The notes under the pieces were generated by a model. That model had not been told where the DNA came from. It did no database searches and saw nothing but the letters and a program-made list of their open reading frames with translations. Positions 1 through 4,528 of a stretch of 6,541 nucleotides of DNA are shown here, in pieces. Location: contig JAKAZJ010000113.1 of the NCBI GenBank assembly GCA_021826565.1, forward strand, positions 1-6,541. Direction: 5' to 3'. The number at the start of each line of letters is the position of its first letter. Position 1 is the stretch's first letter. The position numbers and the translations under genes were made by a program. Origin of the DNA: Pseudomonadota bacterium. GTDB lineage: Bacteria > Pseudomonadota > Alphaproteobacteria > Acetobacterales > Acetobacteraceae.

Positions 1-141
1 GCAAGCCTCCCCGGCGTCCCGCAGCAGCTTCACGACCGAGTTGAAGGACACGTCCACCACCCGGGCGATCGACTGCATGGACGATCCCTCGCACAGCATG
101 GCGAGGATCTGGGCGCGCTTGGCGTTCGGAAGCTTGTTCAT
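1..141 (-). CDS. IS1-family transposase-like protein, N-terminal part (cut by window edge)
   Basis: Reading leftward from the ATG at 141-139, 47 residues are visible before the window ends, beginning MNKLPNAKRAQILAML and ending KLLRDAGEAC. From known families, this is the InsA-like N-terminus of IS1-type transposases: the MNKL..AKRAQIL opening, a helix-turn-helix (about residues 18-40, with SMQSIARVVDVSFNSVVKLL as the recognition part) and the LxxAGEAC end that precedes a Cys-containing segment. The DDE catalytic domain would lie outside the window. A second in-frame ATG sits 9 bases upstream (150), giving MRD before MNK. I prefer 141 because the upstream promoter's -10 box covers the 150 ATG and no Shine-Dalgarno precedes either. 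No IS1 terminal inverted repeat is recognisable nearby, so this may be a domesticated single-copy relative rather than an intact element. Confidence 0.75.
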   Translation of the reverse strand, partial: MNKLPNAKRAQILAMLCEGSSMQSIARVVDVSFNSVVKLLRDAGEAC

Positions 142-148
142 GTCCCGC

Positions 149-177
149 ATGATATGAACTTTTGTACTTAGCGTCAA
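149..177 (-). promoter_or_regulatory. sigma70-type promoter of the IS1-like gene, predicted leaderless
   Basis: On the minus strand a -35 box TTGACG (177-172) is followed after exactly 17 bases by TATCAT (154-149), a good -10. Seven bases later comes the A of the ATG at 141, so transcription would begin at or beside the start codon and the mRNA would be leaderless. Two copies of GAACTT (plus-strand 156-161 and 182-187) bracket the -35 box and may be operator half sites. The boxes and spacing are seen in the sequence; the start of transcription is inferred. Confidence 0.6.
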
Positions 178-205
178 GCACGAACTTCGGGATTCACAAA
201 GGAAA

Positions 206-228
206 GCGGCGGTGCTATGCACCGCCGC
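206..228 (-). terminator. Perfect 10-bp hairpin, terminator-like on the minus strand
   Basis: GCGGCGGTGC (206-215), loop TAT, GCACCGCCGC (219-228) form a perfect 10-bp stem. Read on the minus strand, the stem is followed by TTTCCTTT, as in a weak rho-independent terminator; on the plus strand it is followed by AGGAACC, which does not suit termination. It lies between the short minus-strand ORF (355-299) and the IS1-like gene's own promoter, so it could end the leader transcript or simply be a structural element. Confidence 0.5.
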
Positions 229-258
229 AGGAACCACTCCAGTTTCTTGAGCCACCAC

Positions 259-300
259 GAGCCGTCCTTCCCTGGCAGGGGTTGGGCGGCTCTTGCTTTT
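259..300 (+). terminator. Rho-independent terminator-like hairpin (plus strand)
   Basis: GAGCCGTCC (259-267) pairs with GGGCGGCTC (284-292) through nine pairs including one T.G wobble. A small inner stem CCC/GGG closes further in, and TTGCTTTT follows at 293-300. Plus-strand transcription starting between about 180 and 250 would be stopped here, but I find no convincing plus-strand promoter upstream. The 3' arm (284-290) can instead pair with GCCGCCC at 303-309, giving a mutually exclusive hairpin. Confidence 0.45.
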
Positions 301-355
301 AGGCCGCCCCGCAGCGGTGCCCGATGACTGCGGTTAGACCGACCCTCCTACTCAT
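299..355 (-). CDS. Possible 18-residue leader peptide
   Basis: Minus-strand ATG at 355 with AGGAG at 366-362, spaced six bases, an excellent Shine-Dalgarno. The peptide reads MSRRVGLTAVIGHRCGAA and stops at TAA (301-299). Its last codons lie over the arm 309-303, which can pair with 290-284; that segment can alternatively pair with 267-259. A translating ribosome would therefore influence which hairpin forms, which is the geometry of ribosome-dependent attenuation. No run of a single amino acid codon points to a particular tRNA. The start signal and stop are seen; translation is inferred. I do not recognise a family. Confidence 0.35.
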   Translation of the reverse strand: MSRRVGLTAVIGHRCGAA

Positions 356-370
356 GCTCCACTCCTCTCA

Positions 371-416
371 GCGCCGATTCGCGGCGCGCTCTGTTCTTAC
401 CGATTCGGCGGCGCGC
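371..416. repeat. Direct repeat CCGATTCG-(G)-CGGCGCGC, two copies
   Basis: Copy one is at 374-389 and copy two at 400-416; they are identical except for one extra G in the second, and start 26 bases apart. Copy one also forms a hairpin with the preceding bases (GCGCCG 371-376, CGGCGC 382-387). The pair lies about 60-100 bases upstream of the promoter of the 511 gene and may be a tandem protein-binding site. Confidence 0.5.
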
Positions 417-426
417 CCGTCAAGCG

Positions 427-444
427 CTTACTCCGTAAGTTTTT
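427..444 (+). terminator. Small hairpin followed by T5 (weak terminator candidate)
   Basis: CTTAC (427-431), TCC, GTAAG (435-439), then TTTTT at 440-444. The stem is only five pairs, so termination would be weak; it could insulate the 511 promoter from upstream transcription. Confidence 0.25.
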
Positions 445-451
445 GGCCTGC

Positions 452-480
452 TTGCTTTCAAGTCCGGTAACATATATACT
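452..480 (+). promoter_or_regulatory. sigma70-type promoter of the 511 gene
   Basis: TTGCTT (452-457), 17 bases, TATACT (475-480). The -10 matches the consensus at five of six positions. The predicted start of transcription, near 487, leaves a leader of about 24 bases containing AGGAGG (499-504) six bases before the ATG at 511, which fixes the start codon of the gene. Confidence 0.6.
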
Positions 481-490
481 GGTGGCCAGT
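478..490. promoter_or_regulatory. Palindrome at the predicted transcription start (operator candidate)
   Basis: ACTGG-TGG-CCAGT, five-base arms around three bases, overlaps the end of the -10 box and the predicted start point. Because the downstream product carries a winged-helix-like domain, autoregulation through this site is a reasonable guess, not a demonstration. Confidence 0.35.
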
Positions 491-510
491 TAGAAAGCAG
501 GAGGCACGCT

Positions 511-1290
511 ATGCGCATTCGCAGCCCTGGTTATCCTGGGATTGGGCTCCAGGAGGCTCTCGGGTTCGCAGCGAAGATATTTGCGGTTAGCCGGCAGAAT
601 ATGATCGACCGAGAGGCGGCCGCAAAAGACCTTGGATACCGCGGGATCACGGGGCAGTCTTCAAAGGTCCTGGCAGACCTCGCTCATTTCGATTTGGTCG
701 AGCGCGCAGGCAAGGGAGGAGTGCGTCTTACTGATACCGCAGTCGCCATTCTCCATCCTCACGGTCAGGTCGAAGAACTCGAATCCCTGCGCCGAGCCGC
801 CTTTTCCCCGACGCTTTTTGAGAGAATTCGGTCCCATTGGCCAGATGGTTATGTCTCTGAGAATGCGCTGCGCGGATATCTTATGCGCGAGGGGTTTTCT
901 TCAGGAGCGCTCGTGCCCGCGATGAAAAGTTACTTGGAGACTTACCGGTTCCTCCAGGAAAAGGGTGCAACCGAAAGTCATCGACATAAGGCTTCTCAAG
1001 GACAAAATGCGGTCGCGGGCGCAATCAGCCCGGATGAACCGGGGCGAGATAGCGCCCCACCAGCGCCTGATTGGGGGGGGGCCAAGCCGCCGCCAATCGA
1101 GCAGCGATCCGAGGGAGTGCGACTCATGGAAGGGGAGCGTGTGGTCTTTGTCGAAGAAGGAGGGCCGACTCAGTACCTAAAGCTTGTGGCCAGCGGCACA
1201 CTAGATGAAACCCTCTTGGAAGCGCTTGAGGACTACATCAAACGGCAGAAAAAGCGGCTCGCGCAGCCCAAGCAGCCAGATCTCAATTAG
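511..1290 (+). CDS. Uncharacterised protein with predicted winged-helix N-terminus
   Basis: 259 residues, function unknown. The N-terminus (RIRSPGYPGIGLQEAL, with VDRE-like IDREAAAKDLGYRGITGQSSKVL) and the following LADLAHFDLVERAGKGGVRLTD resemble a winged helix (about residues 10-80): recognition helix, then a wing with a GKGG turn. Residues 90-150 are mostly helical. Residues 151-205 are rich in Pro, Gly, Ser and Asp and look disordered. The tail from about 203 (RLMEGERVVFVEE, then LKLVASGTLDETLLEALEDYIKRQKKR) looks like a separate small domain ending in a charged helix. I recall similar proteins as hypothetical in many alphaproteobacteria, so the family is probably real, but no role is known to me; DNA binding is inferred. 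ATG 511 is supported by AGGAGG at 499-504. Base composition is visibly less GC-rich than panC or thrS, and a G9 run (1073-1081) lies in the linker. Confidence 0.8.
   Translation: MRIRSPGYPGIGLQEALGFAAKIFAVSRQNMIDREAAAKDLGYRGITGQSSKVLADLAHFDLVERAGKGGVRLTDTAVAILHPHGQVEELESLRRAAFSPTLFERIRSHWPDGYVSENALRGYLMREGFSSGALVPAMKSYLETYRFLQEKGATESHRHKASQGQNAVAGAISPDEPGRDSAPPAPDWGGAKPPPIEQRSEGVRLMEGERVVFVEEGGPTQYLKLVASGTLDETLLEALEDYIKRQKKRLAQPKQPDLN
1073..1081 (+). repeat. G9 homopolymer inside the 511 gene
   Basis: Nine G in a row encode the end of Trp188 through the first base of Ala191 in the disordered linker. Loss of one G would move reading into a frame that stops at 1180; gain of one G would stop at 1206-1208. 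Either change would remove the conserved C-terminal segment. Confidence 0.9.
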
Positions 1291-1309
1291 CCGACAAGCA
1301 AATGGGGCC

Positions 1310-1540
1310 TTACCGGCTCCATCTCTTTCTTGCCGCCTTCCGGGCAATCTCTGCCCGTTGCTCCGGGGTCAGCTTCTTCGCCCGCGCCGTGCCGCCCAGC
1401 TTCCCGAGCTGCGCCGCTGGGCTGGGCACGGGCGCTTCCTGTCGGTCGTCCGGCTCTTCGCCGGTCGCGATCCGCATGATATGGACCGCCCGGCCGATCA
1501 CGTCGGCGGGACGCTTCTCGCCTCTGGGGCCTCGGGGCAT
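1310..1540 (-). CDS. Small basic protein, RNA-binding-like family of alphaproteobacteria
   Basis: 76 residues. Two conserved blocks are visible: GPRGEKRPADVIGRAVHIMRI (residues 4-24, leading into ATGE) and, after an acidic/Pro-rich spacer, AAQLGKLGGTARAKKLTPE followed by QRAEIARKAARKRW (residues 42-74). The second block is the KGGxARAxxLTPExRxEIAxxAAxxRW-type motif found in many short alphaproteobacterial and phage proteins, often annotated RNA-binding without experiment that I know of. The Lys/Arg-rich end fits nucleic-acid binding. The ATG at 1540 has GGAG at 1550-1547, six bases upstream. The gene converges on the 511 gene with only 19 bases between their stops and no terminator visible. 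A longer frame over the same bases (1287-1547) lacks these motifs and is a shadow. Confidence 0.8.
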   Translation of the reverse strand: MPRGPRGEKRPADVIGRAVHIMRIATGEEPDDRQEAPVPSPAAQLGKLGGTARAKKLTPEQRAEIARKAARKRWSR

Positions 1541-1569
1541 TCCTCACTCCACGGCTGCTTGCCGGTAAG

Positions 1570-1598
1570 CATATAGCGGCTCCGAGGCGCCGCGTCAG
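1570..1598 (-). promoter_or_regulatory. Promoter candidate of the 76-residue protein gene
   Basis: On the minus strand CTGACG (1598-1593), 17 bases, TATATG (1575-1570). Each box matches the consensus at four of six positions with ideal spacing, giving a leader of about 20 bases before the ATG at 1540. Confidence 0.45.
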
Positions 1599-1651
1599 CC
1601 CGTCTCACTCTTGGGATTTTCAAAGTGACGCACTACCGTCAAGCGGCTCGG

Positions 1652-1678
1652 GTTGCGTTGTGCGTCGCAACGCGCAAC
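1652..1678. repeat. GTTGCG/CGCAAC inverted repeat upstream of panC
   Basis: GTTGCG (1652-1657) can pair with CGCAAC at 1666-1671 or with a second CGCAAC at 1673-1678. The element ends eight bases before the panC ATG. It may be an operator, or a leader hairpin limiting translation of panC; nothing in the sequence decides between these. Confidence 0.35.
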
Positions 1679-1686
1679 ATCCCGCC

Positions 1687-2523
1687 ATGCGCATCGCCCG
1701 TACGCTTCCCGAGCTTCACGCCGCCACCGCCGCCTTGCGCGCGGGCGGGCGCCGACTGGGTCTGGTGCCCACCATGGGCGCGCTGCATGCGGGGCATGGC
1801 GCGCTGGTCGCGGCCGCGGTGGCGTCCGACGCGGCCCCGGTCGCGTCCATTTTCGTCAACCCGCTGCAATTCAGCCCCACCGAGGACCTGGCGCGCTATC
1901 CGCGCGATGAGGCCGGGGACTTGGCGAAGCTGGAATCCTGGGGCTGCGCTCTGGCTTGGCTGCCCGACCTCGCCACCATGTACCCCGCCGAGGGCGCCAC
2001 CGCGATCGTCCCGGAAGGCCCCGCCGAGGGCTGGGAAGGCGCTGCCCGCCCCGGCCATTTCCGCGGCGTGGCGACGGTGGTCGCCAAACTGTTCGGCCAG
2101 GTCGGCGCCGAGACCGCCTATTTCGGCGAGAAGGACTGGCAGCAGCTGCGCGTGGTCACGCGCATGGCGACCGACCTGCATCTGCCGGTGACGGTGATCG
2201 GGATCGAAACGGTGCGCGAGATCGACGGTCTCGCGCTGTCGTCACGCAACCGGTATCTTTCGCCGGCGGAGCGTGCCCAGGCGCCGGCGCTGGCGCGTGC
2301 GTTGCGGGCGGCGGCGGCGGCGCTGGCAGGTGGCGCGGCGGCCGGACCGGTGCTGGCGCGCGAGACGGCGGCGCTGACCGCGGCCGGTTTCGGGGTGGAG
2401 TATTTCGCCCTGGTCGATGGCCCAAGCCTGCGCGCGATCGAAGCCGCGACGCCGGGCGCGCGGCTGATCGCGGCGGCGCGGCTGGGGCCGGTGCGGCTGA
2501 TCGACAATCTGGGCGTGGATTAG
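1687..2523 (+). CDS. panC: Pantothenate synthetase (pantoate-beta-alanine ligase)
   Basis: 278 residues, normal for the family. The enzyme joins (R)-pantoate and beta-alanine with ATP to give pantothenate, AMP and PPi in the cytoplasm, the last step before coenzyme A synthesis. Visible family motifs: [10 protein letters not shown] (28-37, the HIGH-type nucleotide site), IFVNPLQF (55-62), ARYPRD (69-74), [16 protein letters not shown] (121-136), [10 protein letters not shown] (145-154) and [10 protein letters not shown] (182-191, the KMSKS-equivalent loop), ending [10 protein letters not shown] start at ATG 1687 because [10 protein letters not shown] aligns with the usual PanC N-terminus; the frame stays open to a GTG at 1660 that adds nine residues unlike the family. 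Neither start has a clear Shine-Dalgarno. panB and panD are not in the window, so panC is separated from its pathway partners here. Its stop overlaps that of thrS. Confidence 0.95.
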   Translation: MRIARTLPELHAATAALRAGGRRLGLVPTMGALHAGHGALVAAAVASDAAPVASIFVNPLQFSPTEDLARYPRDEAGDLAKLESWGCALAWLPDLATMYPAEGATAIVPEGPAEGWEGAARPGHFRGVATVVAKLFGQVGAETAYFGEKDWQQLRVVTRMATDLHLPVTVIGIETVREIDGLALSSRNRYLSPAERAQAPALARALRAAAAALAGGAAAGPVLARETAALTAAGFGVEYFALVDGPSLRAIEAATPGARLIAAARLGPVRLIDNLGVD

Positions 2524-4448
2524 CGCGCCGCCAGATCGGGCGGGGTCGCCTCGGCGGCCAACGCCGCGACCGCAGCATCGAGATCCATCAGTTCCTGCGC
2601 CGCGCCCCCCAGGCGACGCAGCGCCACGGTGCGGGTTTCCGCTTCCTTCCGCCCCACCACCGCCAGCACCGGCACATGCGCCAGGCTGTGGGTGCGGATC
2701 TTGGCGTTGATCTTCTGGTTGGAGACGTCTTCGCGCACCGTCAGCCCGGCCGCGCGCAGCGCCGCGGCGACCTCGGCCGCATAGCCATCGGCGTCCGAAA
2801 CGATGGTCGCGACCACCGCCTGCACCGGGGCCAGCCAGAGCGGGAAGCGGCCGGCATATTGCTCGATCAGGATGCCGAGGAAGCGTTCGAAGCTGCCGAG
2901 GATCGCGCGGTGCAGCATCACCGGGCGGCGGCGGGTGCCGTCATCGGCGGTGTATTCGGCATCCAGCCGCTCGGGCAGCACGAAATCCACTTGCAACGTG
3001 CCGCATTGCCAGTCCCGCCCGATCGCGTCGCGCAGGACGAATTCCAGCTTCGGGCCGTAGAAGGCACCTTCTCCGGGGTTCAGCGTGTAGGCGACGCCGG
3101 CGGTGGCGCAGGCCTCGCGCAGCGCGGCTTCCGCGCGATCCCACACGGCGTCCGCGCCGGCGCGGGTGGCGGGCCGGTCAGAAAATTTCACCACGAAATC
3201 GGTGAAGCCGAAATCGCGATAGATCGCGGACAGCAGTTCTACGAACCGTACCGTTTCGGACGCGATCTGCTGTTCCGTGCAGAAGATATGCGCGTCGTCC
3301 TGGGTGAACGCGCGCACGCGCATGATCCCGTGCAACGCGCCCGAGGGTTCGTAGCGATGGCACGCGCCGAATTCCGCCATGCGCAGCGGCAATTCGCGAT
3401 ACGACCGCACGCCCTGGCGGAAGATCTGCACATGGCACGGGCAGTTCATCGGCTTCAGCGCCAGCGTGCGATCCTCGTCCTCGACACGGGCGATGAACAT
3501 GTGCTCGCGGAACTTCTCCCAATGGCCGGAGGCTTCCCATAACGCGCGATCCACCAGCTGCGGGGTGCGGACTTCCTGGTAGCCGGCCGCATCCAGGCGC
3601 CGGCGCATATAGGCCTCGGTAGTACGATATAATTTCCAGCCGTTCGGATGCCAGAAGATGCTGCCGGCGGCTTCCTCCTGGATATGGAACAGGTCCATCT
3701 CCTTGCCGATGCGGCGATGATCGCGGCGTTCGGCTTCCTCCAGCTGGTGCAGATAGGCATCCAGCTCCTTCTGGTCGCGCCAGGCGGTGCCGTAGATGCG
3801 CGACAGCATCGCGTTGCGGTGATCGCCGCGCCAATACGCGCCGGCCACCTTCATCAGCTTGAACGCGGGGCCGACATCGCCGGTTCCCCGCATATGCGGG
3901 CCGCGGCACAGATCGACCCAATCGCCTTGCGTATAGAGGCTGATCGGCTCGCTGGTCGGCAGGTCCTGGATCAGCTCCGCCTTGTATTTCTCGCCCTTGT
4001 CCTGGAAGAACCGGATCGCGTCGGCGCGGTCGATCACGCGGCGGCGGAACGGGGCGTTGCGGGCGATGATTTCGCGCATCTTCGCCTCGATCGCCGGGAA
4101 ATCCTCTGGCGTAAACGGTTCGTTGCGCGCGAAATCGTAATAGAAGCCGTGCTCGATCGACGGGCCGATGGTCACCTGGGTGCCGGGGAACAGGGACTGG
4201 ACCGCCTCGGCCAGCACATGGGCCGCGTCATGGCGGATCAGTTCCAGCGCGGCGGGATCGCGGCGGGTGACGAAAGTCACATGGGCGTCGGCCATGATTT
4301 CGGTGGCAAGGTCCACCAGCTTGTCGTCCAGTTGCATCGCCAGCGCGGCACGGGCGAGGCCGGGGCCGATCGCCTCGGCCACCGCGGTGCCGGTGACGGG
4401 GGCCGCGAAATGGCGCACGGAACCGTCGGGCAGGGTGATGGCGGGCAT
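2520..4448 (-). CDS. thrS: Threonyl-tRNA synthetase
   Basis: 642 residues, the same length as the E. coli enzyme. It charges tRNA-Thr with threonine using ATP and edits Ser-tRNA-Thr. Domain order: TGS (1 to about 62, ITLPDGS), editing domain (about 65-240) with H73xxxH77 and C181/H185 (DLCRGPH), class II catalytic core (about 245-535), and anticodon-binding domain (about 540-642). The zinc ligands that recognise threonine are all present: C336 (KPMNCPCH), H387 (DDAHIF) and H513 (MLHRAI); motif 2 is CHRYEPSG (363-370). Nothing essential is missing. The second Cys of NCPCH replaces the Gly of E. coli, a variant I recall from other alphaproteobacteria. ATG 4448 opens with the conserved [10 protein letters not shown] and has GGAG at 4463-4460, eleven bases away, somewhat long. 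It follows the mocR-type gene by 80 bases on the same strand; I see no T-box or long leader. Confidence 0.97.
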   Translation of the reverse strand: MPAITLPDGSVRHFAAPVTGTAVAEAIGPGLARAALAMQLDDKLVDLATEIMADAHVTFVTRRDPAALELIRHDAAHVLAEAVQSLFPGTQVTIGPSIEHGFYYDFARNEPFTPEDFPAIEAKMREIIARNAPFRRRVIDRADAIRFFQDKGEKYKAELIQDLPTSEPISLYTQGDWVDLCRGPHMRGTGDVGPAFKLMKVAGAYWRGDHRNAMLSRIYGTAWRDQKELDAYLHQLEEAERRDHRRIGKEMDLFHIQEEAAGSIFWHPNGWKLYRTTEAYMRRRLDAAGYQEVRTPQLVDRALWEASGHWEKFREHMFIARVEDEDRTLALKPMNCPCHVQIFRQGVRSYRELPLRMAEFGACHRYEPSGALHGIMRVRAFTQDDAHIFCTEQQIASETVRFVELLSAIYRDFGFTDFVVKFSDRPATRAGADAVWDRAEAALREACATAGVAYTLNPGEGAFYGPKLEFVLRDAIGRDWQCGTLQVDFVLPERLDAEYTADDGTRRRPVMLHRAILGSFERFLGILIEQYAGRFPLWLAPVQAVVATIVSDADGYAAEVAAALRAAGLTVREDVSNQKINAKIRTHSLAHVPVLAVVGRKEAETRTVALRRLGGAAQELMDLDAAVAALAAEATPPDLAAR

Positions 4449-4483
4449 GGGCAGCGTGTCTCCGGGCTTTGCGGTGCGGTGTT

Positions 4484-4512
4484 TCTATGGCGAGACGCGG
4501 CGGGCGGAGCAA
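4484..4512 (-). promoter_or_regulatory. Weak promoter candidate of thrS
   Basis: On the minus strand TTGCTC (4512-4507), 17 bases, CATAGA (4489-4484), in the 80-base gap between the mocR-type gene and thrS. The boxes each match only three or so consensus positions, so this is tentative; read-through from the upstream gene is the alternative. Confidence 0.25.
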
Positions 4513-4528
4513 GGGTGCGCGATGGCCT

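Larger units (their letters stand above)
174..347 (-). other. Startless 57-codon open frame with protein-like sequence
   Basis: Minus-strand frame bounded by a TAG (350-348) and a TGA (176-174). It has no ATG, GTG or TTG start, but its second half reads like protein: PGKDGSWWLKKLEWFLRR (residues 25-42), then CIAPPLSFVNPEVRA at the end. The Trp-rich, amphipathic segment is more regular than the arginine-rich shadows elsewhere in this window. It is in the -1 frame relative to the short ORF that starts at 355, so a product would need a frameshift, a CTG start (codon 12) or an upstream fusion. It may be the remnant of a gene, or only the by-product of a structured RNA region. I do not recognise the family. 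Confidence 0.25.

Noticed and set aside
151..510. tRNA, tmRNA, 4.5S or 6S RNA gene in the structured region
   Set aside because: I searched by eye for the T-loop, tag-peptide codons and the SRP core, and found none; the hairpins do not match these families.
1287..1547. Alternative 86-residue minus-strand frame over the small basic protein
   Set aside because: The 1310-1540 frame carries the conserved family blocks and a well-spaced ribosome binding site; this one has neither.
1660..1686. Upstream GTG start for panC
   Set aside because: It would add nine residues unlike PanC N-termini and has no Shine-Dalgarno; it also overlaps the inverted repeat.
1956..3542. 528-residue plus-strand open frame across panC and thrS
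   Set aside because: It runs through two well-supported genes in other frames, its product is Arg/Gly-rich without motifs, and long shadow frames are expected in such GC-rich DNA.
4449..4528. T-box or other riboswitch in front of thrS
   Set aside because: The gap to the upstream gene is only 80 bases, with no T-box sequence and no terminator hairpin.
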